Of a stretch of DNA of 32,898 nucleotides, positions 1 to 8,873 are shown one piece after another. Origin of the DNA: Comamonadaceae bacterium. Lineage in GTDB: Bacteria; Pseudomonadota; Gammaproteobacteria; Burkholderiales; Burkholderiaceae_C. Location of the stretch: assembly GCA_007280205.1 (NCBI GenBank), contig QYPX01000197.1, positions 1 to 32,898 of the forward strand, written 5' to 3'. Position numbers and translations under genes: made by a program. Under the pieces are notes generated by a model. It saw only the letters and a list, made by a program, of their open reading frames with translations, did no database searches and had not been told where the DNA came from. The number at the start of each line of letters is the position of its first letter. Within the stretch, counting starts at the first letter, position 1.

Positions 1-217
1 CTGTTGTCATTGCGGACTTGATCCGCAATCCAGTGGTTGCGTGGCACTGGATCCCGGGTCAAGCCCGGGATGACAGCTTTCCAAGACCCGGGATGACAGC
101 TGAGGCGCCCGGGATGACAACTTCTCGTCATTGCGGACTTGATCCGCAATCCAGTGTTCGTGTGGCACTGGATCCCGGGTCAAGCCCGGGATGACAACTG
201 GAAGCGGGATGACAACT
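1..217. repeat. Palindromic repeat cluster A
   Basis: Two copies (about 6-74 and 127-195) of a two-hairpin element. The left arm GTCATTGCGGACTTGATCC.. forms a hairpin with GCAATCCAG; the right arm begins CTGGATCCCGGGTCAAGC and ends CCCGGGATGAC. Outer ends are complementary (GTCAT..ATGAC). Between and after the copies are solitary right-arm ends of the type cccgggatgacagct, at about 87-97, 108-118 and 203-212. This is a dispersed, non-coding, REP-like repeat. The same design recurs at 3347, 5151, 26791 and 27285. Confidence 0.85.
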
Positions 218-227
218 CTTCGCCCCG

Positions 228-485
228 CTACGTCGGAGCGGACTTGGTAATTTGCACGGCCACGCAAAGCTGGTAGCCGCTTCCCCGGATGGCTTTGATG
301 GTGGGCGCGGGGGCGCCGGCTTGTTCGAGCTTTTTGCGCAGGCGCCCGATCTGAACCTCCAGCGCTGCCTTGCTCTGTTCTTCCATGGCGCTGCCCGAGA
401 GCTCCATCAGTTGCCAACTCTCCAGACGATGGTCTTTGGCTTTGCTCAAGGCCAGCAGGAGCGTGCTTTCATGGTCAGGTAGGCC
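228..485 (-). pseudogene. Response-regulator C-terminal winged-helix remnant
   Basis: On the minus strand the last ~85 codons read as the end of an OmpR-type Trans_reg_C domain: an ESTLLLALSKAKDHRLESWQ helix, then ALEVQIGRLRKKLEQAG (recognition helix) and IKAIRGSGYQL (wing). The receiver domain and start are absent. The reading frame enters from inside the truncated ATPase gene upstream, offset by one frame; the junction is near 478-485. I infer a decayed remnant of a two-component regulator fused by deletion to its neighbour. A short product starting inside the fragment cannot be excluded, but it would have only a DNA-binding half. Confidence 0.6.
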
Positions 486-1206
486 GCGAGCCCGGTGTCC
501 AGAAAATACAGCTTGGGTGTCTTGACCAGGCGCTTGGTCAGATTGCGGTGGTAGGGCTGCAGCAAATAAACCAGGCCCGATGTTTCAAGAATCGACAACC
601 AGGATTTGGCCGTCTTGTTGTCCACCTCCACATCGCGCGCCAGACTGGCGAAGTTGAGCAGTTGGCCGGTTCTTGCCGCCACCGCAACCAGGAAACGGTT
701 GAAGGCCATCTGGTCGGACACCTTGAGTACGTCCTGCACGTCGCGCTGGATGTAGGTCTGGATGTAGGAGCGGTAAAACAAATCTCGCGCCTGGGCGCCC
801 TGTGCAATCAGCCGCGGGTAGGAGCCAAGCCAGATCTGCTGGTAGATTTCTTTCAACCCATGCGATGGGGCCGAATCCTGCGCGCTTTGCCTGGCGTGCG
901 CAAGCCACTGGGGCGTAGGAATGAAAGGGCGCGAGGCAGCGGCGCGGCCAGTCAACTCTGCTTGCGCCAGCCCCAGTAAATCCACAATAGCAACCCGACC
1001 TGCCAGGCTTTCGGTGATGCCACGCATCAGGTGAAACTTCTGCGAACCGGTCAGCCAGAACAGGCCGTTTGGCTTTTCACGATCGACGATGATCTTGATG
1101 GCGCTGAACAGTTGCGGGGCGTACTGAATCTCATCGATGGTCACCGGTGGCGGCCATGTCTGCAAATGACGCCACGGATGGTCTGCTGAAGGGTACGCTG
1201 GTACAT
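446..1206 (-). pseudogene. Truncated AAA/DUF4143 ATPase
   Basis: The body (446-1165) matches the AAA_14/DUF4143 family: Walker B VTIDEIQYAPQLFSAI, the WLTGSQKF sensor motif, and the DUF4143 segment with LGSYPRLI and YIQTYIQRDVQDVL. An ATG at 1206 opens the typical N-terminus MYQRTLQQTIRGV but stops at 1141 in another frame. The stretch normally holding the P-loop (GPRQ.GKT) is missing, so an internal deletion with frameshift joins the N-terminus directly to Walker B. The C-terminus is also cut after YFLDTGLAAYLT, about 100 residues early, where the response-regulator fragment begins. Family members are poorly characterised ATPases often found in accessory regions. As it stands it cannot bind ATP normally and I call it dead. 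Confidence 0.75.
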
Positions 1207-1266
1207 GATGCGTTTATATTGGAATCTCACTCCAATGTAAACGACTTCAGGGTAAATCCCTCAGAA

Positions 1267-1485
1267 TCAGTAGTGCGGCGGCAACTCGTCGCGCAGGTTG
1301 CGGCTCGCGCCCACAGCGCCGTCGGTGCTGGATTGCCGCAGGTGGGCGATTTCGCGAATCAACTGGTCAATTTGCTGCTGCTGGCGCACCACGGTCTGGT
1401 TCAGCTCATCAAGCAAGTCCTCCTGGAAGCTGGCCTTGATCTCGAGATCGGTCAGGCGCTGCCCGGTGTTGTTTGCGTTTTCCAT
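1267..1485 (-). CDS. slyX: SlyX family protein
   Basis: A 72-residue, almost entirely coiled-coil protein. It opens MENANNTGQRLTDLEIKASF, continues with heptad-rich QEDLLDELNQTVVRQQQQ, and ends LRDELPPHY. The -PPHY end is typical of SlyX, a small soluble protein of unknown biochemical role named from an E. coli locus next to slyD. I chose the internal ATG at 1485 because the upstream extension does not look like protein and overlaps the start of dbpA. It is divergent from dbpA with about 40 bp between starts, so they share a short promoter region. Confidence 0.85.
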   Translation of the reverse strand: MENANNTGQRLTDLEIKASFQEDLLDELNQTVVRQQQQIDQLIREIAHLRQSSTDGAVGASRNLRDELPPHY

Positions 1486-1526
1486 ACCGCATTCTGCCAA
1501 GTAATTTGTTGTACCGATAATCGGGT

Positions 1527-2906
1527 ATGACAACAAAGTTCGATTCGCTGGCCCTGAACCCGGCCACACTGGCCAATCTGGTGCAACTGGGCTACCTGGA
1601 AATGACGCCGATCCAGGCCGCCAGCCTGCCCCCCGCCCTGCTTGGCAAGGACCTGATTGCCCAAGCCAAGACCGGCAGCGGCAAGACCGCCGCCTTTGCG
1701 CTGGCGCTGCTGGACAAGCTCAACCCGCGCCGCTTTGCCGTGCAAGCCCTGGTGCTGTGCCCGACGCGCGAACTGGCAGATCAGGTGAGCGTCGAGATCC
1801 GGCGTCTGGCGCGCGCCGAAGAAAACATCAAGGTGGTCACGCTGTGCGGCGGCGTGGCGCTGCGCGGCCAGCGCGCTTCGCTGGAGCACGGTGCCCACAT
1901 CGTGGTCGGCACGCCGGGGCGCGTGATGGACCACCTTGAGCGCGGCTACCTGACGCTCGATGCCCTCAGCACCCTGGTGCTCGATGAAGCCGATCGCATG
2001 CTCGACATGGGATTTTTTGACGACATTGCCACGGTGGCAAAACAATGCCCGCCGGATCGGCAAACCCTGCTTTTTTCTGCCACCTACCCCGAAGGCATCG
2101 AGAAACTGGCAACGCAGTTCATGCGCGAGCCGCAGACCATCCAGGTCGAAGCGCAGCACGCCAAGAGTCTGATCGAACAGCGTTTTTATGAAGTCACGCG
2201 CGCCAACCGACTCGAAGCGGTAGCGCTGCTGCTGAACCACTTCCGGCCCGCCAGCACGCTGGCGTTTTGCAATACCAAGCTGCGCTGCAAGGAACTCGTT
2301 TCCTACCTGCAGGCGCAGGGCTTCAGCGCCCTGGCGCTGTATGGCGAACTGGAGCAACGCGAGCGCGATCAGGTCCTGGCGCAGTTTTCGAATCGCAGTT
2401 GCTCGGTGCTGGTGGCCACCGACGTGGCTTCACGCGGTCTGGACATCACGCAGCTCCAGGCCGTGATCAACGTTGACATCACGCCCGACCCCGAGGTGCA
2501 CATCCACCGCATCGGGCGCACCGGACGCGCTGGTGAGTCGGGCCTGGCCCTGAGTCTGGCCAGCATGAGCGAGATGGGCTCGGTCGGCAAGATCGAGCTT
2601 TACCAGAACCACGAGTCGGTCTGGCACCAACTCGATGAACTGACGCCCGCCGGAGGCGGGCCGCTGCTGCCACCGATGGTGACACTGCAGATTCTGGGTG
2701 GGCGCAAAGAGAAGATCCGCCCCGGCGATGTGCTGGGCGCGCTGACCGCCGATTGCGGCTACAGCCGCGAGCAGATCGGCAAGATCGTGGTCACCGAATT
2801 CACCACCTTTGTGGCGGTGCAACGCGACATTGCCCTGGCGGCGATGCAAAAACTCAACGCCGGCAAGGTCAAAGGCAAGAGCGTGAAGGTGCGGCTTACT
2901 TCTTGA
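1527..2906 (+). CDS. dbpA: ATP-dependent RNA helicase DbpA
   Basis: A 459-residue DEAD-box helicase with all core motifs: Q motif (TPIQAASLP), motif I AKTGSGKT (~48-55), Ia PTRELADQ, II DEAD, III SAT, and VI HRIGRTGRAG. The C-terminal ~75 residues (from VTLQILGGRKEKIRPGDVLG to VKVRLTS) form the DbpA-type RNA-binding RRM. In characterised members this domain recognises hairpin 92 of 23S rRNA and directs the enzyme to late 50S subunit assembly. The RRM distinguishes it from the RhlE-type paralogue at 3621-4865. Its stop lies 11 bp inside the convergent OB-fold gene. Length and motifs are complete. Confidence 0.95.
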   Translation: MTTKFDSLALNPATLANLVQLGYLEMTPIQAASLPPALLGKDLIAQAKTGSGKTAAFALALLDKLNPRRFAVQALVLCPTRELADQVSVEIRRLARAEENIKVVTLCGGVALRGQRASLEHGAHIVVGTPGRVMDHLERGYLTLDALSTLVLDEADRMLDMGFFDDIATVAKQCPPDRQTLLFSATYPEGIEKLATQFMREPQTIQVEAQHAKSLIEQRFYEVTRANRLEAVALLLNHFRPASTLAFCNTKLRCKELVSYLQAQGFSALALYGELEQRERDQVLAQFSNRSCSVLVATDVASRGLDITQLQAVINVDITPDPEVHIHRIGRTGRAGESGLALSLASMSEMGSVGKIELYQNHESVWHQLDELTPAGGGPLLPPMVTLQILGGRKEKIRPGDVLGALTADCGYSREQIGKIVVTEFTTFVAVQRDIALAAMQKLNAGKVKGKSVKVRLTS

Positions 2907-3279
2907 CTGTGATGGTGGCGTCTTCAATCAGCAGCGGGTAGGAATAACCGCTGCCGAAGTCGCGATCCAGCACCACAGTGCCTGAAATGCTGACCTTGTC
3001 ACCAACGGCGGCGGTTTGCTTGCTGGTGACAACCAGGTTGTTGGTGCTGGCCTTGGCGTCGCCGGTGCCGTCTTGCACATGGACAAAGTTGCGCCCCATG
3101 ATGCCGTTATTGACCTTGACCACTTTGCCCTGGGCACTGACGGGCTTGCCTGCCAAGGCGGCCTTGTCCTTGTAGATCACGGCCACCGTCTTGGCAGGCG
3201 CATCGGCAGCCGTGGCGTTGAACGAAACCAGACCGGCGCCGGCAATCAGTGCGGCCAGCGCAATAGACAACAACTTCAT
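2896..3279 (-). CDS. Exported OB-fold protein
   Basis: 127 residues. An N-terminal signal peptide (MKLLSIALAALIAGAGLVSF..ATAADAP) with an AxA-like cleavage site predicts periplasmic location. The mature part has alternating beta-strand motifs GKPVSAQGKVVKV, NFVHVQDGTGD, GDKVSISGTVVLDRDFG and LLIEDATITV, which look like a single OB-fold, similar to small periplasmic nucleic-acid-binding-like or NrfJ-type proteins. The start at 3279 is preferred over an upstream one because it places the basic residue and hydrophobic core of the signal peptide correctly. A GGAGT ribosome-binding site lies just upstream on the minus strand. The 3' end overlaps dbpA by 11 bp. Function unknown; OB-fold assignment is by pattern only. 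Confidence 0.75.
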   Translation of the reverse strand: MKLLSIALAALIAGAGLVSFNATAADAPAKTVAVIYKDKAALAGKPVSAQGKVVKVNNGIMGRNFVHVQDGTGDAKASTNNLVVTSKQTAAVGDKVSISGTVVLDRDFGSGYSYPLLIEDATITVKK

Positions 3280-3325
3280 AAAAACTCCTGTGAATGGTTG
3301 CGCCAAGTATATCGGCAGCGCCAGT

Positions 3326-3625
3326 TGTCATCCCGTACGCGGCAGATGTCATCCCGGACCAAAGTGCTGTCGTCCCGGACCAAAGCGCTGTCATCCCGGA
3401 CCAAAGTGCTGTCATCCCGGACCAAAGTGCTGTCATCCCGGACCAAAGTGCTATCATCCCGGACTCGATCCGGGATCCAGTGCCACACCGCTACTGGATT
3501 GCGGATCGGGCCTGCCCCGGACTCCGATCCGGGGTCCGCAATGACAAGACGGGAGGGCAATGACAAGACGGGAGGGCAATGACAAGACGGGAGGGCAAGG
3601 ACAAGGCGGGAGGGCAAGGACTATA
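3326..3625. repeat. Palindromic repeat cluster B with 21-bp and 19-bp tandem arrays
   Basis: From 3347 to 3451 there are five 21-bp units of the form TGTCATCCCGGACCAAAGTGC, the second with two changes. A sixth at 3452 runs into a core hairpin region GGACTCGATCCGGGATCCAG..CTGGATTGCGGATC to about 3545. From 3540 to 3615 come four 19-bp units AATGACAAGACGGGAGGGC, the last one diverged. The left-hand units copy the left arm of the core (GTCATCCCGG) and the right-hand units begin with the right-arm end (AATGAC). Non-coding; ORFs through it are artefacts of the 21-bp period being a multiple of three. Confidence 0.9.
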
Positions 3626-4865
3626 CCGCCCGCAATGACAATGTCGCAGCCGCGCGCAGCTTGTCTTTCTTGTTCGGGCGCTTGCCCTTGACGCCGCCAC
3701 CGGCTGCTGCCGCGGGGCTGCTCGATTGCGTCGGCTCAAAGCCGGCGATCTGCTCCAGAGTCAGACTCAGACGCTGGCGCTTTTCTATCAAGTGAAAATG
3801 CGCCTGGCTCTCGGCGCTGACAAAGCTGATGGCCACACCGCTTTCGCCGGCGCGCCCGGTGCGGCCAATGCGGTGCGTGTAATCGAGCGCCGAACGCGGC
3901 AGGTCGTAATTCACCACCACCGGCAGCAGCGCAATATCGAGCCCGCGCGCCGCTACGTCGGTGGCAATCACCACCTTGACGCGTGAGGCCTTGAAGTCCG
4001 CCAGCACCTGGCTGCGCTTGCCCTGGCTCAACTGGCCATGAAAGGGCTCGGCATTGATGCGCGCCTTGCGCAGCTTGTCGGCAATCATTTCCGCGCCGTG
4101 GCTGGTTGCCACAAAAACCAGTACCTGTCTCCAGTGGTTTTGCTGGATCAGATGGCGCAGGAGTTGCGTCCGGTTCGACGCATCGACGGCAATGGCACGC
4201 TGCGCAATATCGGGCTCGGTCAGCGGTTCGGAGCGCAGCATGATGCGATACGGGTCGCGCAACAGCGTTTGCGCCAGTGCCTGCAGCGCTGGCGGGAAGG
4301 TGGCCGAGAAAAACAGGTTCTGCCGCACGGCTGGCAGCAGCGCCAGGATGCGAGTCAGTTCTTCGGTAAAACCCAAGTCCAGCAGGCGATCGGCCTCATC
4401 GAGCACCAGCATCTCGACCAACGAGAGGTCGAGTGCGTTGTGCGCCACCAGATCGAGCAAACGCCCCGGCGTGGCGACCACGATGTCGGTGCCGCCACGC
4501 AAACGCAGCAGTTGCGGGTTGATGGAGACACCGCCAAACACGATGGAAACTTTCAGCGCAGGCGACAGATGCGCGCCCAGACTGCGGATGACCTCGCCAA
4601 CCTGCGTGCTGAGTTCGCGCGTCGGCACCAGAACCAGCGCGCGCGCTCGCCTGGCTTGGCCGGGCGCGGCTTTTTCGAGTTGCTGCAGCAAAGGCAGGGC
4701 AAAGGCCAGCGTCTTGCCGGAGCCGGTTTGCGCCGAGCCGAGCACGTCGCGCCCCTCTAAGGCGGCCGGAATGGCGGCCTGCTGGATCGGAGTGGGGGTC
4801 AGGCAGGCTTTGTCACTCAAAGCGAGCAAAAGAGCCGGTGACAGGCCGAGGGAAGAAAATGACAT
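3621..4865 (-). CDS. rhlE: DEAD-box RNA helicase, RhlE type
   Basis: 414 residues from MSFSSLGLSPALL. Helicase motifs in order: TPTPIQQAAIP (Q), SAQTGSGKT (I), PTRELSTQ (Ia), TPGRLLDL (Ib), DEAD (II), SAT (III), TDVAARGLDI (V) and HRIGRTGRAG (VI). The short C-terminal tail is basic (VKGKRPNKKDKLRAAATLSL), as in RhlE proteins involved in ribosome maturation and RNA turnover, and has no DbpA-type RRM. The ATG at 4865 is chosen because family members start with the M-x-F-x-x-L-G-L motif; the upstream extension is not conserved-looking. Divergent from the 55-aa ORF at 4953. Confidence 0.93.
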   Translation of the reverse strand: MSFSSLGLSPALLLALSDKACLTPTPIQQAAIPAALEGRDVLGSAQTGSGKTLAFALPLLQQLEKAAPGQARRARALVLVPTRELSTQVGEVIRSLGAHLSPALKVSIVFGGVSINPQLLRLRGGTDIVVATPGRLLDLVAHNALDLSLVEMLVLDEADRLLDLGFTEELTRILALLPAVRQNLFFSATFPPALQALAQTLLRDPYRIMLRSEPLTEPDIAQRAIAVDASNRTQLLRHLIQQNHWRQVLVFVATSHGAEMIADKLRKARINAEPFHGQLSQGKRSQVLADFKASRVKVVIATDVAARGLDIALLPVVVNYDLPRSALDYTHRIGRTGRAGESGVAISFVSAESQAHFHLIEKRQRLSLTLEQIAGFEPTQSSSPAAAAGGGVKGKRPNKKDKLRAAATLSLRAV

Positions 4866-4952
4866 CAGGGTCGAGTTTAGTCGCCTGCCACAGCGGCTTG
4901 CCAAGACCGAGGATAATCACGCCTTTTCCACCCATTAATCGGAGTTAGTTTC

Positions 4953-5120
4953 ATGGCCAAAGAGTTCCGTACCGAAGCCGAGCGCAAGGCAACCCCCCGT
5001 CCCGTGCCGCCCAGAGGCGTCTGCTTCACCGCACCGAAGGGACAACTGCGCAGTCTGGAGCGCGGTACCGCCACCAACAACAAGAAGAACCCGGGCAAGC
5101 GCTGCAAAAAGGGCGGTTGA
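4953..5120 (+). CDS. Small basic hypothetical protein
   Basis: A 55-codon ORF: MAKEFRTEAERKATPRPVPP, a central GVCFTAPKGQLRSLERG, and a lysine-rich tail NKKNPGKRCKKGG. A GGAG ribosome-binding site (4941-4944) sits 8 bases before the ATG. About a quarter of the residues are Lys or Arg, with two cysteines, so nucleic-acid or ribosome binding is possible but not shown. I do not recognise a named family. It is divergent from rhlE across an 87-bp gap, which suggests an own promoter. Confidence 0.6.
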   Translation: MAKEFRTEAERKATPRPVPPRGVCFTAPKGQLRSLERGTATNNKKNPGKRCKKGG

Positions 5121-5150
5121 CCCAACTGGCGCCCTTGCGAGGCACATTGC

Positions 5151-5316
5151 GTCATTGCAAGGCCCATTGCGTCATTGCGTCCCCGGATCAGGTCCGGGGT
5201 GAAAGCACCCGCAATCCAGGGTCGCATGCCACTGGATGCCGGGTCGAGCCGGGCATGACAGCCTGGAAAGCGTCGCAGTAAACGCAATGGACTCTGCGTC
5301 GCAATGACGCAGGTCT
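5151..5316. repeat. Palindromic repeat cluster C
   Basis: GTCATTGC at 5151 and again at 5171 starts a degenerate copy of the two-hairpin element. The left hairpin is CCCCGGATCAGGTCCGGGG, followed by GCAATCCAG; the right half, CTGGATGCCGGGTCGAGCC, ends GGGCATGAC near 5259. Shorter CGTCGCAATGACGC fragments follow to about 5316. It fills the gap between the 55-aa ORF and the end of icmF and holds no gene. Confidence 0.8.
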
Positions 5317-5320
5317 GCAC

Positions 5321-8300
5321 TTACATATTGCGCCGGTACTGCCCACCGACCTCAAACAAGGCATTGGTGATCTGACCCAGTGAGCAGACGCGTACGGCGT
5401 CCATCAGTACTTCAAACACGTTCTTGTTTTCAATCACCGCCTGTTGCAGGCGCTTGAGCTGCGCCGGCGCTGCGGCCGCATGCAGCGCATGAAAGTCGGC
5501 CAGGCGTTTGAGCTGGCTCTGCTTTTCATCGTCAGTGGAGCGCGCCAGCTCCAGCTTGTCGAGCACGGCATCGCCATGCGGGTTGCGGAAGGTGTTGACG
5601 CCAATGATGGGCAACTCGCCGGTGTGCTTGAGCATCTCGTAGTGCATGGACTCGTCCTGAATCCGGCCGCGCTGGTAGCCGGTTTCCATGGCACCCAGCA
5701 CACCGCCGCGCTCGGCAATGCGCTCGAATTCGAGCAAGACGGCTTCTTCCAGCAACTCGGTCAGCTCTTCGATGATGAAAGCACCCTGGTTCGGGTTCTC
5801 GTTCTTGGCCAGACCCCATTCACGGTTGATGATGAGCTGGATCGCCATCGCGCGGCGCACCGAGTCTTCGGTCGGCGTCGTGATGGCTTCGTCAAACGCG
5901 TTGGTGTGCAGGCTGTTGCAGTTGTCGTAAATCGCGATCAGTGCCTGCAGCGTGGTGCGGATGTCGTTGAACTGGATTTCCTGCGCGTGCAGGCTGCGGC
6001 CACTGGTCTGGATGTGGTATTTGAGTTTCTGGCTGCGCTCGTTGGCGCCGTACTTCTCTTTCATCGCCACCGCCCAGATGCGCCGCGCCACGCGGCCCAG
6101 CACGGTGTACTCGGGGTCCATGCCGTTGGAGAAGAAGAAGCTCAGGTTCGGCGCAAAGTCGTCAATGTGCATGCCGCGCGCCAGATAGGCCTCGACCAGC
6201 GTGAAGCCGTTGGAGAGCGTGAACGCCAGTTGGCTGATCGGATTCGCACCGGCTTCGGCAATGTGGTAGCCGCTGATCGAAACCGAGTAGAAATTGCGCA
6301 CCCGGTTGTGCACAAAATACTCGGCAATGTCACCCATCACTTTCAGCGAAAACTCGGTCGAGAAAATGCAGGTGTTCTGACCCTGGTCTTCTTTCAGGAT
6401 GTCGGCCTGCACCGTGCCGCGCACGTTCTCCTGTACCCACTCCCGGATCTTGGCCAGTTCGGTGTCGGTCGGCTCGCGGCCGTTCTCGGCCTTGAATTTG
6501 TCAATGTTCTGGTCAATCGCGGTGTTCATGAACATCGCCAGAATGCTGGGCGCCGGGCCGTTGATCGTCATCGAGACCGAGGTCGTCGGGCTGCACAGGT
6601 CAAAACCGCTGTAGAGCACCTTGAGGTCATCAATCGTGGCAATGCTGACGCCGCTGTTGCCGACCTTGCCGTAGATGTCGGGGCGCGGATCGGGGTCGTT
6701 GCCGTACAGCGTGACCGAGTCAAAAGCGGTGGACAGGCGCTTGGCCGCCATGCCGGAGCTGAGCAGCTTGAAGCGCGTGTTGGTACGAAACGCGTCGCCC
6801 TCGCCAGCGAACATGCGCGTCGGGTCTTCGCCTTCGCGCTTGAAGGCAAAAGTGCCAGCCGTGTAGGGGTAGCTGCCGGGCACGTTGTCCAGCGTCAACC
6901 ACTTCAGAATCTCGCCGTGATCCTCGTACTGGGGCAGCGCCACCTTGCGGATGGTGGTGCCGCTCAAGGACTTGCTGGTCAGCGCCGTGCGCAGTTCCTT
7001 GTCGCGAATCTTGACCACGTACTCGTCGCCTGCATAGGCGCTCTGCATGGTCGGCCACTGCGCCAGCAGCTTGCGCTCTGCACTACCCAGCAGTTCCTCG
7101 CGCTGCACTGCGAGCTTGGTCAGCGCATCGCAGGCATCGCCCTTGTTGGCGTCAGCGAGTTTGAGCATGCGGCCGCTTTCGCGCAACTGCTGGACCTCGC
7201 GCGCCAGTTTGGCCTGCGAGCGGGCGCGCTTCTTGTAGCCGCGCACGGTGTCGCTGATTTCTGCCAGATAGCGGGTGCGCCCGGCTGGCACCACCGGCGT
7301 CTGATTGGTGCTGTGGCGCACAGCAACCGTTGGCAACAGACTACTGGACGAGAGTTTCAGACCCAGTTCGGAAAGCCGTGGTTTGAGCGCCTGGTACAGC
7401 GCCGTTACGCCGTCGTCATTGAAGCGCGCCGCCATGGTGCCAAAGACCGGCATCTGCTCCGCCGGTGTGGTGAAGGCTTCGCGGTTGCGCTGCACCTGCT
7501 TGGCCACATCGCGCAGCGCGTCGAGCGCGCCCTTGCGGTCAAACTTGTTGATGGCAACGAACTCGGCAAAGTCGAGCATGTCGATTTTTTCGAGCTGGCT
7601 GGCCGCGCCAAATTCAGGCGTCATCACGTACATGGGTACATCGACATGCGGCACGATGGCCGCATCGCCCTGACCAATGCCCGAGGTCTCGACCAGCACC
7701 AGATCAAAGCCCGCCACCTTGCAGGCTGCAATCACGTCCGGCAGGGCCGGACTGATTTCGGAACCGTAGTCACGCGTGGCCAGACTGCGCATGAAAACAC
7801 GCTGCCCGGAATCAACGACCCCGACGCCGCCGGGCCGCCCCAAGGCGGCGGACGCCCCGCCGGGGGGCAGCGCAGCACGCGCAGCGGCAAGCGTGGGGGC
7901 CCAAGGACTGATCGCGTTCATGCGGATCCTGTCACCCAGCAGGGCGCCACCAGTCTTGCGGCGTGATGGGTCGATGCTGATCAGGGCGATGCGCAGGCTG
8001 TCGTTCTGGTCGAGCCGCAGACGGCGGATCAACTCATCGGTGAGCGAAGACTTGCCGGCGCCACCGGTGCCGGTGATACCCAGCACGGGTACCTTCTTGC
8101 CGACGGCCGTCTTGCGTATCTGTTCAACCAGAGCGCTGACTGAGGCGCTGGTGGCGCCCTTGCCCTGACCGTCGGCCTTTTCGTTTTCCAGTGCCGTGAT
8201 CAGTTGCGCCAGCGCGCGCCAGGCCATCTCGCCGTGGCCCTGGATGGCGGCCAGTGCTTTGGGCGCATAGCTGGTGAGGTCCTTGTCGCAGCGCATCACC

Positions 8301-8737
8301 ATCTCGCCGATCATGCCGGCCAGCCCCATGCGCTGTCCGTCTTCCGGGCTGTAGATGCGCGAGACGCCATAGGCCTGCAACTCGCGGATTTCCGGCGGCA
8401 CGATGACACCGCCGCCGCCGCCGAAGACCTGAATGTGCGAGCCGCCGCGTTCCTTGAGCAGGTCGACCATGTACTTGAAATACTCTACGTGCCCGCCCTG
8501 GTAAGAACTGATGGCGATGCCCTGCGCGTCTTCCTGCAGGGCCGCCGTCACCACCTCTTCCACACTGCGGTTGTGCCCGAGGTGGATCACCTCGGCGCCC
8601 ATGCTCATCAGGATGCGGCGCATGATGTTGATGGCCGCATCGTGCCCGTCAAACAGGCTGGCGGCCGTCACAAAACGCACCTTGTTGACAGGGCGGTAAC
8701 TGGCGAGTGCCTTGAAATCGGCGGACAGATCGGTCAT
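5321..8737 (-). CDS. icmF: Fused isobutyryl-CoA mutase IcmF
   Basis: 1138 residues in the IcmF order. The N-terminal B12-binding domain (~18-150) has [10 protein letters not shown] with His32 as the predicted lower cobalt ligand, plus HLGHNRS and GGGGGVIVP. Next comes a MeaB/ArgK-type GTPase chaperone (~210-420) with P-loop [11 protein letters not shown] at 220-230 and [20 protein letters not shown]. Last is the acyl-CoA mutase barrel (~560-1138) with [27 protein letters not shown] and [10 protein letters not shown]. The AGTFAF segment differs from the arginine-containing methylmalonyl-CoA mutase version. The known reaction is AdoCbl-dependent interconversion of isobutyryl- and n-butyryl-CoA, with GTP used to load and protect cofactor. 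Residues ~277-312 are an extra GC-rich insertion in the G-domain. A 22-bp palindrome lies just upstream. Confidence 0.95.
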   Translation of the reverse strand: MTDLSADFKALASYRPVNKVRFVTAASLFDGHDAAINIMRRILMSMGAEVIHLGHNRSVEEVVTAALQEDAQGIAISSYQGGHVEYFKYMVDLLKERGGSHIQVFGGGGGVIVPPEIRELQAYGVSRIYSPEDGQRMGLAGMIGEMVMRCDKDLTSYAPKALAAIQGHGEMAWRALAQLITALENEKADGQGKGATSASVSALVEQIRKTAVGKKVPVLGITGTGGAGKSSLTDELIRRLRLDQNDSLRIALISIDPSRRKTGGALLGDRIRMNAISPWAPTLAAARAALPPGGASAALGRPGGVGVVDSGQRVFMRSLATRDYGSEISPALPDVIAACKVAGFDLVLVETSGIGQGDAAIVPHVDVPMYVMTPEFGAASQLEKIDMLDFAEFVAINKFDRKGALDALRDVAKQVQRNREAFTTPAEQMPVFGTMAARFNDDGVTALYQALKPRLSELGLKLSSSSLLPTVAVRHSTNQTPVVPAGRTRYLAEISDTVRGYKKRARSQAKLAREVQQLRESGRMLKLADANKGDACDALTKLAVQREELLGSAERKLLAQWPTMQSAYAGDEYVVKIRDKELRTALTSKSLSGTTIRKVALPQYEDHGEILKWLTLDNVPGSYPYTAGTFAFKREGEDPTRMFAGEGDAFRTNTRFKLLSSGMAAKRLSTAFDSVTLYGNDPDPRPDIYGKVGNSGVSIATIDDLKVLYSGFDLCSPTTSVSMTINGPAPSILAMFMNTAIDQNIDKFKAENGREPTDTELAKIREWVQENVRGTVQADILKEDQGQNTCIFSTEFSLKVMGDIAEYFVHNRVRNFYSVSISGYHIAEAGANPISQLAFTLSNGFTLVEAYLARGMHIDDFAPNLSFFFSNGMDPEYTVLGRVARRIWAVAMKEKYGANERSQKLKYHIQTSGRSLHAQEIQFNDIRTTLQALIAIYDNCNSLHTNAFDEAITTPTEDSVRRAMAIQLIINREWGLAKNENPNQGAFIIEELTELLEEAVLLEFERIAERGGVLGAMETGYQRGRIQDESMHYEMLKHTGELPIIGVNTFRNPHGDAVLDKLELARSTDDEKQSQLKRLADFHALHAAAAPAQLKRLQQAVIENKNVFEVLMDAVRVCSLGQITNALFEVGGQYRRNM
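7802..7909. repeat. GC-rich palindromic insertion inside icmF
   Basis: About 108 bp encoding ~36 residues ([18 protein letters not shown].. to ..VGVVDSGQ) lie between MNAI and [10 protein letters not shown], two segments that are nearly adjacent in the IcmF family as I know it. The minus strand reads GGGCCCCCACGCTTGCCGC, then CTGCCCCCCGGCGGGGC and a perfect hairpin GCCGCC-TTGG-GGCGGC. This style matches dispersed GC-rich intergenic repeats I associate with Comamonadaceae. The length is divisible by three and contains no stop, so the gene stays open. No clear target-site duplication was found. Confidence 0.75.
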
Positions 8738-8753
8738 GGTTAAACTCCGGGAC

Positions 8754-8775
8754 TTGACGTTTACGTAAACGTCAA
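8754..8775. promoter_or_regulatory. Perfect 22-bp operator-like palindrome upstream of icmF
   Basis: The half-site TTGACGTTTAC is followed immediately by its exact reverse complement GTAAACGTCAA. It ends 16 bases before the icmF ATG at 8737, next to the CGGAG ribosome-binding site, a typical repressor position. The sequence resembles, from memory, ACGT-rich operators of the MerR-family regulator LiuR, which controls branched-chain amino acid and acyl-CoA catabolism. No such regulator gene is in the window. Confidence 0.7.
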
Positions 8776-8873
8776 TCTTAGCGGTTTTCCGGCCAGCACT
8801 GCGCTATGGACCGAAACTTTGCATTACATTTCCTTGGAAAGTCATTTTCAGTCGGCCAAGGCGCGGGTGTCGA

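Noticed and set aside
4038-4938. Long plus-strand ORFs opposite rhlE
   Set aside because: Shadow frames; the minus strand has all DEAD-box motifs.
7802-7909. Insertion sequence or intein in icmF
   Set aside because: Only about 108 bp, with no transposase, no target duplication and no intein splicing motifs.
5444-7966. 840-codon open frame antisense to icmF
   Set aside because: Typical shadow of a GC-rich gene; its translation is rich in His, Arg, Val and Ala without any recognisable domain, while the opposite strand encodes a full IcmF.
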